Source of the DNA: Candidatus Zixiibacteriota bacterium
GTDB lineage: Bacteria; Zixibacteria; MSB-5A5; GN15; JACZUZ01
Length of the DNA: 64,000 bases
Direction: 5' to 3'
Assembly: GCA_024280775.1 (NCBI GenBank)
Contig: JAJRPM010000008.1
Coordinates: 62,001-126,000 of the forward strand
The notes under the pieces are model-generated. The model was not told the DNA's origin. It did not search any database and saw only the letters and a list, made by a program, of their open reading frames with translations. A program made the position numbers and the translations under genes. Every line of letters begins with the position of its first letter. Within the stretch, counting starts at the first letter, position 1. Shown here in pieces: positions 17,893-27,099 of this stretch.

Positions 17893-19161
17893 TTAGAACA
17901 ACTTGATTGCTTGAACCGGTTGTAGGTTAGAGGCCTTTTTTGCAGGAAAATATCCTGCGAACATTGCTGTTAAGCCCAAAATAGAAACAGTTAACAAAGT
18001 TCCGAAAGTGTCTATGTTAGGTGTGCCAATATATTCCGCCAGGTCAAAGTCCAGCGTTTGCAGTAGAAACGGAGGTACAAATGTAATCAGCGAGTATGCC
18101 AGGGCGAAGCCCAGCGCTCCACCTAGAGCAGTTAGTAATGTGCCTTCTGTCAAGAATTGCATTAGGATCATGCTCCTGTGAGCCCCAAGGGCGATCTTAA
18201 TCCCGATTTCCTTAGTGCGTTCCTGGACTACTACATGCATGATATTGGCAACCCCGATACCGCCGGTGATGAGAGTGAAACATCCGATAACAACTAGAAA
18301 AGTTCGGAAAACCTTGAAAAAATCACTCCAAAACTTGCTCTGTCTAGTAGTATCCCATATAGAGAGCGCTCTGGTGTCAGTGGGGTCATATCCATATTTG
18401 GGCGCCAGAACTCTATGTACTTCGTTTATAGCGTCTTTCATTTCAACACCGGCTTTAGCCTGAAACACAAAGTTACTCGGATAGCGACGACTCATTATTG
18501 AATTGAACGTGGTTGAAGGGATGAATCCCTTGTTCTTGTCACGTCCTGAATAAGAGCTGTTTTGATTCTTTTTCTGCATTACTCCAATGACTAGGTAGGG
18601 GATTTTATTAATCTTGATAGTTTCACCGACAATATCGCCTGTCTTACCGAATAGTTTCTCCGCGATTTCATCGCCCAGGAAAACCACGCGACGTTTCTCA
18701 TCAAGATCCCTTTGATTTAGGAATCGTCCGCCCTCTTGTGGAAGAATACTGCGCATCTCTCCGAACTCAGGCCATATACCAGATATTGAAGCGGAGGCTG
18801 TGTTGCGATTGTACTTCATGTTAAAGTCACTACTACGATACTCCGGTGATATCGCAGAGATTTTGTCAGTAGTCCGCATCTTTATCTCGGCTACGTCCGC
18901 TTCGGTGTAGCGAATTCGTCTACCTGCGGGCATACCATTCCACGCTTTGGCTGTCACACCTGGCCAGACAATAGAAATCCTGTCACCTAACCCTTTGGAA
19001 TTGTTGAGCATCATTTCCTCCAGTCCTTTGCCCACCGAGAAAAGAAGCACAACCGATACCGTCCCCCAGAAAATCCCAACCACAGTCAAGATGGTGCGCA
19101 TTTTTTGACGAGTAATATCCCGAAAGAATTGTCTGAATGATATGAGTCTGAATAATGGCAT
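17893..19161 (-). CDS. MacB-type ABC permease, second subunit
   Basis: The 422-residue permease has the same architecture: N-terminal helix (TVVGIFWGTVSVVLLFSVGK), periplasmic core domain, then helices starting at the GGIGVANIMHVVVQERTKEIGIKIALGA coupling region and a final helix before the PAKKASNLQPVQAIKLF tail. It is clearly homologous to the downstream permease but diverged, which suggests an asymmetric pair rather than a recent duplication. It lies 58 bases after the adaptor gene. Confidence 0.93.
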   Translation of the reverse strand: MPLFRLISFRQFFRDITRQKMRTILTVVGIFWGTVSVVLLFSVGKGLEEMMLNNSKGLGDRISIVWPGVTAKAWNGMPAGRRIRYTEADVAEIKMRTTDKISAISPEYRSSDFNMKYNRNTASASISGIWPEFGEMRSILPQEGGRFLNQRDLDEKRRVVFLGDEIAEKLFGKTGDIVGETIKINKIPYLVIGVMQKKNQNSSYSGRDKNKGFIPSTTFNSIMSRRYPSNFVFQAKAGVEMKDAINEVHRVLAPKYGYDPTDTRALSIWDTTRQSKFWSDFFKVFRTFLVVIGCFTLITGGIGVANIMHVVVQERTKEIGIKIALGAHRSMILMQFLTEGTLLTALGGALGFALAYSLITFVPPFLLQTLDFDLAEYIGTPNIDTFGTLLTVSILGLTAMFAGYFPAKKASNLQPVQAIKLF

Positions 19162-19219
19162 ACTGTGTTTTCTATATTGCCGTTTTCTGTCTAGCCTGAG
19201 TACAGATCAACTCTACCTG

Positions 19220-20329
19220 CTACTCTTCTTCTGTCTCATCACCGACTTTTTTCGGTGGACGCTCTACCAATTTGTCGCCTTCAGATACGCCTTCTTTAAT
19301 CTCAATATTGAGTCCGTCCGAAAGCCCGGTAGTGACTTCGACCATCGTGATAACTCCGGCGCTGTCCTGAATTTCAACTGTGCTGACTGAATCAGACATT
19401 TTTACCAGTCTCTCGGGTATGAGAATGATGTCCACTTTTTTGCGGATAATCACATCGGCGGTGGCGCTATAACCGGCGCGCAAAATCGTGCCCTCTTTCA
19501 AAGCCCCCAGCTCAATTTGTACATCAAAGACTGTGGAGCCCTCGTTGATTCTGGCCTTGGGTGAAACTCGTGTGAGTGTGCCAGTGATAGTGTCAGACGG
19601 AAGCGCTCCGATACTCAACTCCACCGGCATATCAATTAGCAACTTGCCAACGTCGATCTCATCAACTGTGCCTTTGAATAGCAAATCTTTCATCCAGGCT
19701 ACTGTCATCAATTCGGTGCCATCCTGAAAAGACGAAAGTGGAGTAATCGGGTCACCCCTGTCCACCATGCGAGAAAGTACCACTCCGTCAATCGGCGAAC
19801 GGATTATTGACTCAACCTTCTTACCGGCTACCATGGTAGATCCAGACACCAGCAACGCCAGTTTTTCTCCCGCCAAACTCAAACGGAGTCTGTTCTCATC
19901 GCAGGTAGCCTGAGCGGATTCATACTTACTATTAGGCTCTAGATTTTTGGCAACCAAAGATTTGAGTCGGTCGGCGTCGCGCTTGGAATTCGCGAATGTC
20001 ACCTCATAAATCTCAACCTGACGCTTGGCCTCAGCCAGCTCAACCGGTGTCGGATCGGGGGCCACCTCGAAAAGCGGGTCTCCGATACTAACAGTGTCTC
20101 CAACATCCTTGTAGATTTTCTTTACAATACCTGATATTTTCGACTTTACCGAAATCTCTTGGCGAGGCTCTATCTTGCCCACCGCCAGCGCCTTATCAAT
20201 TATCGAACCCTTCTCAGCAACAACTGTCTTGACTTCTTCCTGCTTCGCGGAGCCATTACGAACAAGGAAAAACGCCGAGGAGCCAACAAGAGCCAATACG
20301 AAAACTATCAGCGCTATCTTCTTAAACAT
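19220..20329 (-). CDS. MacA-like periplasmic adaptor protein
   Basis: The 369-residue membrane-fusion protein has an N-terminal anchor (about 5-22) and a biotinyl-lipoyl-like half motif (ISVKSKISGIVKKIYKDVGDTVSIGDPLFEV). A short alpha-hairpin follows (about 75-130), then the second lipoyl half (SPIDGVVLSRMVDRGDPITP), a beta-barrel, and a membrane-proximal domain ending in EGVSEGDKLVERP. It links the two permeases and ATPase to an outer-membrane channel. AGGAGAA lies 6 bases before the ATG. It is the first gene of the operon, divergent from kdsA. Confidence 0.93.
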   Translation of the reverse strand: MFKKIALIVFVLALVGSSAFFLVRNGSAKQEEVKTVVAEKGSIIDKALAVGKIEPRQEISVKSKISGIVKKIYKDVGDTVSIGDPLFEVAPDPTPVELAEAKRQVEIYEVTFANSKRDADRLKSLVAKNLEPNSKYESAQATCDENRLRLSLAGEKLALLVSGSTMVAGKKVESIIRSPIDGVVLSRMVDRGDPITPLSSFQDGTELMTVAWMKDLLFKGTVDEIDVGKLLIDMPVELSIGALPSDTITGTLTRVSPKARINEGSTVFDVQIELGALKEGTILRAGYSATADVIIRKKVDIILIPERLVKMSDSVSTVEIQDSAGVITMVEVTTGLSDGLNIEIKEGVSEGDKLVERPPKKVGDETEEE

Positions 20330-20673
20330 TGTGTATTCTCCTGATTACCGTGAGGTATGTAATTGTTTTTTTTTCGGACTATAAATTATGAAAAGGGTCA
20401 TTCGAGGAAAGTTGCTCATCAAAGTGAAAATCAAAGTGAAACTTGTGACGTGAGCCACAGAAAAGCTGAACAGGACATCCCTCGAAAACTAATTACGTAA
20501 GAGTCAATCGAAAGTTGCCTGATGAGCGACATAAGTTTGAAGCGCCCGGCAATGAAGTCGCCGAGTAAGTCGGTTAACTCCGAAAGGCTCCTGGCGCTGG
20601 CGGCGGGGAAGTAGACACTATATATTCACTCTCCGGCGCTTACAGTATTATACTAATCGTCCTAAAGAAGATT
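20330..20673. other. Divergent promoter region, macA-like/kdsA
   Basis: This 344-bp spacer must hold the promoters of the efflux operon (minus) and LPS operon (plus). AAAGTGAAA occurs twice close together near 20420-20440, and TTGCTCATCA/TGATGAGCGA form a loose inverted repeat about 100 bases apart. A TATTAT/TATACT near 20648-20655 could be the kdsA -10, but the -35 is unclear. Confidence 0.4.
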
Positions 20674-21582
20674 ATGTCAGAGAAACAGAAAGAAAGTGGA
20701 GCCTCAGGCGATGCAATCGGCGAAATAGTCGCTCAACGTCGAAAGCGTCTGATCCCACCATTCCTGATTGCCGGGCCGTGTGTAGCCGAATCAGAGGACT
20801 TGGTGTTCAGAATCGCCGAATACCTTGCGTCTCTCTGTGAACGGCTAAATATCAAATTGATATTCAAAGCCTCCTACACCAAAGCCAACCGCCTATCAGG
20901 GAATTCATATTCGGGGCCGGGAATAGATGCCGGACTTCGGATGCTGGAGAATGTTAAGACGCGTTTCAATCTTCCGATTCTAACAGATGTACATGAAACA
21001 CAGGACATCAAAGCCGTGGCGCAAGTAGCTGATATTCTCCAAATCCCCGCCTTCCTTTGTCGTCAGACCGAGCTGGTGCGCCAGGCCGGAGCCAGTGGCA
21101 AATGGGTCAATATCAAAAAAGGCCAATTCCTGGCTCCCGAAGATATAGAGCCATTGGTAGCCAAAGCAGAGTCAGATAAAGTAATGGTAACCGAGCGCGG
21201 CTCAACTTTCGGCTATCGCTCGTTAGTAGTAGATTTCCGGTCACTGATGATTATGAAATCATCGGGAGCGCCCGTGGTTTTCGACGCGACCCATTCGCTA
21301 CAACTCCCCGGCGCAGGCGGTGGCGTATCTTCCGGTCAGCCGCAATATATATTACCCTTCGCGCGAGCGGCTACCGCTATCGGAATCGACGGACTATTCA
21401 TCGAAACTCATCCCGAACCGTCACAAGCAAAATCCGACGCCAAAGCCATGTTGCCGCTGGATGAAATGGAGAATCTCTTGCATCAAGTAATAGAGTTCGA
21501 TAACACGCTAACAAAAGCGCAAGCCGCGACTTCATCAAAAGAATTATCACACGAAACGAAAAACGAAAGCGAGAGAGTGTGA
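20674..21582 (+). CDS. kdsA: 3-deoxy-D-manno-octulosonate 8-phosphate synthase
   Basis: The 302-residue enzyme condenses phosphoenolpyruvate with arabinose 5-phosphate to Kdo 8-phosphate in the cytoplasm, for the LPS inner core. Landmarks are FLIAGPCVAESED, FKASYTKANR, KKGQFLAPED, DATHSLQLPGAGGG and ETHPEPSQAKSDA. Cys36 in AGPC corresponds to the metal-binding Cys of the metal-dependent class rather than the Asn of the E. coli enzyme. A Lys/Glu-rich N-terminal extension of about 25 residues precedes the core. It is first in an operon, overlapping kdsC by 4 bases. Confidence 0.97.
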   Translation: MSEKQKESGASGDAIGEIVAQRRKRLIPPFLIAGPCVAESEDLVFRIAEYLASLCERLNIKLIFKASYTKANRLSGNSYSGPGIDAGLRMLENVKTRFNLPILTDVHETQDIKAVAQVADILQIPAFLCRQTELVRQAGASGKWVNIKKGQFLAPEDIEPLVAKAESDKVMVTERGSTFGYRSLVVDFRSLMIMKSSGAPVVFDATHSLQLPGAGGGVSSGQPQYILPFARAATAIGIDGLFIETHPEPSQAKSDAKAMLPLDEMENLLHQVIEFDNTLTKAQAATSSKELSHETKNESERV

Positions 21583-22175
21583 GCCAAAACCGAAACCAAG
21601 ATATAACCCCGCAGGTGAAAACTTATCTCGACTGGGATGGACTAGTAGAGCGCATGAGCTCAGTCAAGTTACTCGCCTGCGATGTAGACGGAGTGCTTAC
21701 CGATGACACTATTTATTTTGGCCCGGAAGGACTCGAACTAAAGCAATTCAATGTCTCTGATGGCTTCTATATATCACTGGCTATGCGCGCCGGATTGGAA
21801 TTCGTTGTCATCAGCGGACGTTTCTCCGAAGCCACTTCCAGTCGTATGAATGACCTGGGTGTAAAGCATGTGCTTCAGGCGCCAATCAACAAAGCCAAAC
21901 TAATAGAGCCAGTACTCGTTGAACTAGGCGTTACCTTCGAAGAAGTTGCATTCATCGGCAATGAAATACTGGACTTGCCCCTGGCTCGCAAAGTTGGACT
22001 GCCGATTGGCGTGCTGGATTCGTCGACACTATACATGGATGAAGTGGACTACCTGACTGCCTCACCCGGAGGGCATGGCGCAGTCAAAGAAGTCATCGAG
22101 GCATACTTTGTAGCGCATAACATCAATCCCGAAATCCTCCAACGCGAACGCGCCGAAGAAATAGCCCGCAAATAA
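21579..22175 (+). CDS. kdsC: Kdo 8-phosphate phosphatase
   Basis: The 198-residue HAD-superfamily phosphatase releases phosphate from Kdo 8-phosphate. The nucleophile motif DVDGVLTDD (D35, D37) is followed by VISGRFSEA (motif II Ser), the KAKLIEPVL lysine region, and IGNEILDLPL in place of the usual GDDxxD. A GTG start at 21579 overlaps the kdsA stop codon, which supports translational coupling. Its N-terminus is about 20 residues longer than usual. Asn at the start of the last motif departs from the typical Gly-Asp-Asp. Confidence 0.95.
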   Translation: MSQNRNQDITPQVKTYLDWDGLVERMSSVKLLACDVDGVLTDDTIYFGPEGLELKQFNVSDGFYISLAMRAGLEFVVISGRFSEATSSRMNDLGVKHVLQAPINKAKLIEPVLVELGVTFEEVAFIGNEILDLPLARKVGLPIGVLDSSTLYMDEVDYLTASPGGHGAVKEVIEAYFVAHNINPEILQRERAEEIARK

Positions 22176-22199
22176 TTAACTCGCAAAGAATCGAATACA

Positions 22200-23246
22200 A
22201 TGGAAACAGTGTCACATAGAGAAAAAGCTGGAAGCGTTGCAAGAGATAAAGTGGAAGACACAATCAGAAAAGCCATAGAACATGGACGCGCCGCAATTCT
22301 GCAAGAATCAGCGGCAGTGGCAAAACTTGCCGAACGTCTTGATAAATCCTTCGAGACTGCAGTGCAACTGATACTGAGTTGCACCGGTCGCGCAGTATTC
22401 ACTGGCATAGGCAAATCCGGCCATGTAGCCCGTAAACTCGCTTCAACTTTCACCTCCACCGGAGCCCCGGCGTTTTTCCTGCATCCCGCCGAAGGCGCCC
22501 ATGGAGACCTCGGCGCCCTGCAAGACACTGACATAGTAATCGCCATTTCCAACTCAGGCTCAACTTCAGAGCTAGAAACGATTTTCCCCACCATCAAACG
22601 TTTGGGCCTGCAATCAATTCTTCTGACCGGCAAACTCGACTCGCCGTTGGCGAATCTCGCAGATGTCGCTTTGGATTGCTCGGTAGAAGCCGAAGCCTGT
22701 CCACATAACCTCGCGCCAACCACCAGCTCAACCTGTGCGATGGTGATGGGACATGCGCTGGCGATAGCGGCCCTAAAAGCTAGAAATTTCTCCAGCGAAG
22801 AATTCGCACGTCTTCATCCCGGTGGCTCACTCGGAAGGCGCCTACTTATGCGAGTTCGTGACATCATGCACACTGGTTCAGCTATACCTCAAGTAAGCCC
22901 TGATTGCAAAGTGCGCGATGCCATATTCGAAATCACCGGAAAACGCCTGGGGTGCGCATTGGTATGTGACAGTGAACAAACCCTGCTGGGAATCTTCACC
23001 GACGGAGACCTAAGACGACTGACACTCAGCAACGAAGACTTTCTCAATTTTAATGTCAAAGATGGCATGACAGTCTCTCCCAAATCTATTAGCGCCGATG
23101 CGCTTTTAGATGAAGCGCTTTCATTGATGGAAAAAAGCTCAATCACTGTCCTGCCGGTGACAGATAGTAAGAACCAAGTTGGCGGAATCCTGCACTTGCA
23201 TGATATCCTCAGCTCATCAGGTTCAACCCGCTTAGGTAAAGCCTGA
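22200..23246 (+). CDS. kdsD: Arabinose 5-phosphate isomerase
   Basis: The 348-residue enzyme converts ribulose 5-phosphate to arabinose 5-phosphate, supplying kdsA. A SIS sugar-isomerase domain (about 40-180) shows TGIGKSGHVARKLASTFTSTG and the HGDLG motif. Two CBS domains follow (about 215-345, RDIMHTGSAIPQVSP and LPVTDSKNQVGGILHLHD). Length and domain order match KdsD/KpsF. It begins 24 bases after kdsC. An N-terminal extension of about 25 residues is present. Confidence 0.96.
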   Translation: METVSHREKAGSVARDKVEDTIRKAIEHGRAAILQESAAVAKLAERLDKSFETAVQLILSCTGRAVFTGIGKSGHVARKLASTFTSTGAPAFFLHPAEGAHGDLGALQDTDIVIAISNSGSTSELETIFPTIKRLGLQSILLTGKLDSPLANLADVALDCSVEAEACPHNLAPTTSSTCAMVMGHALAIAALKARNFSSEEFARLHPGGSLGRRLLMRVRDIMHTGSAIPQVSPDCKVRDAIFEITGKRLGCALVCDSEQTLLGIFTDGDLRRLTLSNEDFLNFNVKDGMTVSPKSISADALLDEALSLMEKSSITVLPVTDSKNQVGGILHLHDILSSSGSTRLGKA

Positions 23247-23319
23247 AGCCTCTTGCAACATTCGGCGCCGAGAACTTGAGGTAATCACCCGACGCTCATC
23301 AGCGGGCGAGTAACAAGCA

Positions 23320-24240
23320 GTGAAACGCACGCTCATATACAGGTTAGTACAAATCACTCGCTGGGTATTTATCAATACTCCCCGGGAGCTAGCTCTAACT
23401 TTGGGCGCCGCCGTAGGTCTGACACTGTGGTTCACTCAGCGCAAAGACAAGTTCCGCGCCACTCGCCATTTACTACGCGCCTATGGTGATACAAACTCAC
23501 TAAACTACAATAAGTATCTAGCCCGAAAAGCCTTCATCAACACCGGTTACAACCTATGTGACACATTCAGACTAGAAACCAAATTCAAATCCGAAATAGA
23601 GCCGCTAGTAGATGTAATCGGCAAAGAGCATATTCTAAAAGCCTACCAACAAGGCAAAGGCGTGATTTGCCCAACCGGCCATATCGGAAACTTTGAACTA
23701 CTAGCTGCCTACATGGGACGCAATGGATTCAAAACCGCGGTAATCGGACGTGAAATATATGACATCCGCCTCAACCGCCTGCTAGTGAAAAATCGCCAGG
23801 CCAACAATATCGAAAACATCCCCACCACGAAACTCCGCCAATTGCTCGCCAAACTCAAAGAGGGCTACATTGTGGGCGCCTTGATTGACAATGACTCGCA
23901 TAGAGTAAAAAGCGCCTTTGTAGAATCTTATGGCCGTCTCGCCAATTCTCCTATTGGCCTGACCCTAATAGGATTGCGACTCGGGATACCGTTTGTTCCG
24001 GTAACCTGCAGACGAGTAGGCAAGCGCTATCTGATTAGATTCTTCCCGATTATTGAAACCGAAGGCGCCAACAGTGACATTCGCTCGTCAAAAGAGCAAA
24101 GAGAGCAGAAAGCGTTGGAAGTCACACAACAGATTCGTCGAATACTCGATACCGAAGTAGACAAAGACCCCTCGCAATGGATTTGGGTGCACAACCGCTG
24201 GCGCACTCGCCCTGATTGCCAGGAGACAAAAAGCCGATAA
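23320..24240 (+). CDS. lpxL: Lipid A acyltransferase, LpxL/HtrB family
   Basis: The 306-residue inner-membrane acyltransferase adds a secondary acyl chain to Kdo-lipid A precursors. It has an N-terminal membrane segment and the catalytic HX4E motif in GHIGNFE, followed by the family pattern VIGREIYDIRLNRLLVKNR. GIPFVPVTCRR and a closing DPSQWIWVHNRWRTRP are typical of the C-terminus. A GTG start at 23320 gives this length. It lies 73 bases after kdsD, which places acylation in the LPS operon. The acyl specificity cannot be read from sequence. Confidence 0.92.
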   Translation: MKRTLIYRLVQITRWVFINTPRELALTLGAAVGLTLWFTQRKDKFRATRHLLRAYGDTNSLNYNKYLARKAFINTGYNLCDTFRLETKFKSEIEPLVDVIGKEHILKAYQQGKGVICPTGHIGNFELLAAYMGRNGFKTAVIGREIYDIRLNRLLVKNRQANNIENIPTTKLRQLLAKLKEGYIVGALIDNDSHRVKSAFVESYGRLANSPIGLTLIGLRLGIPFVPVTCRRVGKRYLIRFFPIIETEGANSDIRSSKEQREQKALEVTQQIRRILDTEVDKDPSQWIWVHNRWRTRPDCQETKSR

Positions 24241-24420
24241 AGTAAGCAAGAGAACTTTGCAGAGGATGCGCCTGTTACAGGTTATTGTGTTATATATCAA
24301 ATAGCGCATCAAAGAAACCGAGACCAACGAGAAAACAAGAGCAACACCAGAAAACCAAGCCACAAGACCAGACAACAAAACTAGACCACAAAAACCAAAT
24401 GGGCCATAGCGCTCCATAGT

Positions 24421-24446
24421 CATTCCCGCGAAGGAATCCAGGCAAA
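24421..24446 (+). repeat. Short dispersed repeat, CATTCCCGCG type
   Basis: CATTCCCGCGAAGGAATCCAGGCAA is a truncated form of a widely seen intergenic repeat; a fuller hairpin copy (CATTCCCACGCAGGTGGGAA then TCTAGGCAA) lies at 43736-43764. Confidence 0.55.
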
Positions 24447-24507
24447 TCAATAACAACCAGATTTCTCGCAATCCATCTCCGAAGACTTGATAAGTACAAA
24501 AAAAGAT

Positions 24508-25089
24508 ATGAATCAGAAAACCAAGCCACCAGTCAGAACCCTTCTAGCCCTGATGCTATTTGCAGTTTCGCTCATTACTTTCGCCTGCGAAGAAGCCGAG
24601 CAACCCGCTATCCGAAGCGAGTCGCATCTAGGCGATAGCATAAAGACCTCCTCGGTCCCCGATCAGGAAAGCGAAGGAGCGATAATCTCCCTATACAGCG
24701 GCGAAATCAAAACCACCGATATCTATGCCGACAAAATTTGGAAATTCTCACTCCGTGATTCCTCTGTCGTCCTTGGATTGCAAGTAGATTTCTATGACTC
24801 AGCCAAGACCATAACTACGCACCTAATAGCAGATTCGGGGGTGATTTTGGAAACCCGGCGTCTGATGACCGCTATTGGAAATGTAATCGTAACCAACGCC
24901 GACTCGTCGATTCTGCTGACGGAGGAACTCGTTTGGAATGGCCTCACAGAGATGATAACCTCGGACTCATTCGTGACTTTCATCAGCGACAACGACACCA
25001 TCCAGGGAACCGGCCTCAGAACAGACCGCTCAATGCGCAAAGTGAAGATTCTCCATCAAGTCAGTGGGACGCTCAGCGACGATGAATAG
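24508..25089 (+). CDS. lptC: LptC-like LPS export protein
   Basis: The product has an N-terminal hydrophobic segment (about 9-27) ending near FAC, which is a weak lipobox, then a beta-jellyroll-like region. Repeated strand pairs of LptC/OstA type are visible: ADKIWKFSLRDSSVVLGLQVDFYD, HLIADSGVILETRRLMTAIGNVIVTNADS, LLTEELVWN and IQGTGLRTD. LptC passes LPS from LptBFG to LptA across the periplasm. The ATG at 24508 is preferred over a TTG at 24487, though neither has a clear ribosome site. No lptA or lptB follows, which is unusual. Confidence 0.83.
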   Translation: MNQKTKPPVRTLLALMLFAVSLITFACEEAEQPAIRSESHLGDSIKTSSVPDQESEGAIISLYSGEIKTTDIYADKIWKFSLRDSSVVLGLQVDFYDSAKTITTHLIADSGVILETRRLMTAIGNVIVTNADSSILLTEELVWNGLTEMITSDSFVTFISDNDTIQGTGLRTDRSMRKVKILHQVSGTLSDDE

Positions 25090-25407
25090 GAGTTGTTGGC
25101 CAATTGCGGAACACGTTTCCGAGGTTGCAATCTTTTGCAATCCAATTGGTTAAGCGATAAACGCCTGATTTGCGTCGTGATAACGCAATTCAGTTGAATT
25201 CCTCAAATCCAGCTTGAATATCGCGGAAAACCCATTGACAATTTGCGATTATACTATATAATAAAGCTGGGTAAGCGTATCCAGCTTCTGCTCAGCTAGG
25301 CTTTGCAGATAATGCTAGCTTTCAAAAGTACTTCCGGGACTGTTAATCATGGTCCTTTTGTTACAATCGAACACTAACAACTAAGAACCGGTCAGACAGG
25401 TAACATT
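25090..25407 (+). other. Promoter and structured leader region of PEP-CTERM gene
   Basis: The 318-bp spacer contains TTGCAATC twice (about 25122-25142), a near-consensus promoter at 25235-25262, and a 145-nt leader with two stem-loops: AAGCTGG/CCAGCTT (25264-25287) and AGCTAG/CTAGCT (25294-25320). I recognise no known riboswitch. Confidence 0.55.
25235..25262 (+). promoter_or_regulatory. Sigma-70-type promoter
   Basis: A perfect TTGACA (25235-25240) and a perfect TATAAT (25257-25262) are separated by 16 bp, upstream of the PEP-CTERM gene. This is the best promoter match in the window. Confidence 0.85.
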
Positions 25408-26520
25408 ATGCGCAACGTCACCTCATTATCAAGACTATCAAAACAGTCTCTTCTCAGGCCTCTTACAACTTCCGCTATGTTTGTAGGCGCTGTAGTATTG
25501 GGAATTGTGTCCTTGTCTGCGAACGCCAATGCGCAACTGATTCTTGAGCCGATTGTTATTCAATCTGATACACCTCCGCCGCCAGCTGTCAACGCTATGT
25601 TCACCTCACCGGGGAATGGAACCGTAATCACATCCGATGCTTTCCCGGTTTCCCAGGAAATCTGTGGCACAGTCAGCGCCAATGCCCCCGCTGGTGATTT
25701 GAGCATTATGCTAGTCTTGGATGTCTCCGGATCGATGGGAACCGGAGTTTCAACTGGAGCCAGCAGACTTGACCAACTAAAAGTAGCTGTAAAGAGCATG
25801 CTCGCTGATTTGGATCCCACTCGCACAAAAGTAGGTATCGTTCAATTTGGACATGATGTAGCCGGAGATTTGGACGCCATCGCTGATGCCTCGGTTGTCT
25901 CTGAACTAACCGGAGACTTTTCGTCACTGGAAACCGCAATCGACGGCATGTTCGCCGCCGGGCTGACACCTACCGGACGTGGCATGAATCTCGCCGTGTC
26001 TCAGCTTGAGCGTTATTCTCCGCCGGGCGCTGCGAAGTTTCAGGTAGTAGCCTCTGATGGTTACTGGAATCTCGGCGTAGATCCAACTCGGGTCGCGAGT
26101 TCAGCATTCAATGACTTCGGACAGGTTGTCCACACAGTTGGAATCTCCGCCGACCAGGATGCCGCCAAGTTGCAGGAAATGGCCGCCGCAGGTGGTGGAC
26201 AATACTTCGACGCTACCAATCTGGCGAACCTCGACGGTATCTTCACCGCGCCGGGTGGCTTTGTTGGAGTTGACTCCGCATTCCTAAATGGTGTAAACAT
26301 AACCTCCGAGCTTAATGCTTTCGGTCAATTCTGTGTCAACCACGACATAGTCGAAGGTCAAAACGACTTCTTGCTGGAAGGTTATGCCGGTGACGGTTTC
26401 GATTCCGACAATCTCACCATCGTCGGTCGTGTTGCTCCGGCTGTACCGGAGCCTTCGACATTTGTCCTGCTAGGCGCAGGTCTGCTTGGCTTGGCTGCGT
26501 ATCGTCGCCGTCGCGCATAA
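25408..26520 (+). CDS. Exported von Willebrand A protein with PEP-CTERM anchor
   Basis: The 370-residue secreted protein has a signal peptide ending at ANA. Its vWA domain (about 95-290) has the metal-binding MIDAS motif DVSGSMG and a later GLTPTGRGMNLA Thr site. A C-terminal PEP-CTERM tripartite signal closes it: VPEPSTF, then the LLGAGLLGLAA helix, then YRRRR. PEP-CTERM proteins are processed by an exosortase and linked to exopolysaccharide or surface structures; no exosortase gene is in the window. It sits behind a strong promoter and a structured leader, so it is probably abundant. The ligand is unknown. Confidence 0.93.
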   Translation: MRNVTSLSRLSKQSLLRPLTTSAMFVGAVVLGIVSLSANANAQLILEPIVIQSDTPPPPAVNAMFTSPGNGTVITSDAFPVSQEICGTVSANAPAGDLSIMLVLDVSGSMGTGVSTGASRLDQLKVAVKSMLADLDPTRTKVGIVQFGHDVAGDLDAIADASVVSELTGDFSSLETAIDGMFAAGLTPTGRGMNLAVSQLERYSPPGAAKFQVVASDGYWNLGVDPTRVASSAFNDFGQVVHTVGISADQDAAKLQEMAAAGGGQYFDATNLANLDGIFTAPGGFVGVDSAFLNGVNITSELNAFGQFCVNHDIVEGQNDFLLEGYAGDGFDSDNLTIVGRVAPAVPEPSTFVLLGAGLLGLAAYRRRRA

Positions 26521-26718
26521 TAACCTTGTCGCTTTCTGCGGCGCAGACAATTCCCATAGTTTATCATAATTTTGCCTCCTCTTTGTTGTGAATAGTTCTT
26601 CTACTGTGGCGCTATTTCCTCTGCTGATGTATCCTGCAGTAGAACCAGCGGGATATTGAAAGCAAAGCGCTTCGCACTCCTGACTAATGAAACACGAAAT
26701 CGCAAATAGACCTGAGAA

Positions 26719-27099
26719 ATGTCGATACAGCAAGAATTCTTCGGTTTTTCCAAGACTCAAATAAAAGCCCTGTGGGCGCTATCGGCCCTGGCGATTGTGA
26801 TGTCTGTATATTGGGTAATAGCGGACTACGGCGCTGATACCGCAGGTTCCGAAGGGTTGACCATCTATGTAGGCGGCTCCGATCAAACCTATAGCCCGGT
26901 TTTCACCATAGACTTGAACCACAGCCCGGTCGATTCACTAGAATTGATTCCCGGAATAGGTCCGGTGTTCTCGGAGAGAATAGTAGCCTACCGGGATTCA
27001 ACCGGTGGATTCGCATTTGTGGAAGACGTAGTCAAAGTGCGTGGCATCGGACCGGCGCTACTGCAAAAAATCAAACCGTATCTGAAAGTGACACCATGA
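26719..27099 (+). CDS. ComEA-like helix-hairpin-helix protein
   Basis: The 126-residue protein has an N-terminal membrane helix (about 18-36), a short periplasmic linker, and a C-terminal tandem helix-hairpin-helix of ComEA type. That part shows DLNHSPVDSLELIPGIGPVFSERIVAYRDSTGGFAFVEDVVKVRGIGPALLQKIKPYL. ComEA proteins bind DNA outside the membrane during uptake, but short members also occur without competence genes, and none are nearby. Its stop overlaps the ATG of the next gene, so the two are coupled. Confidence 0.9.
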   Translation: MSIQQEFFGFSKTQIKALWALSALAIVMSVYWVIADYGADTAGSEGLTIYVGGSDQTYSPVFTIDLNHSPVDSLELIPGIGPVFSERIVAYRDSTGGFAFVEDVVKVRGIGPALLQKIKPYLKVTP

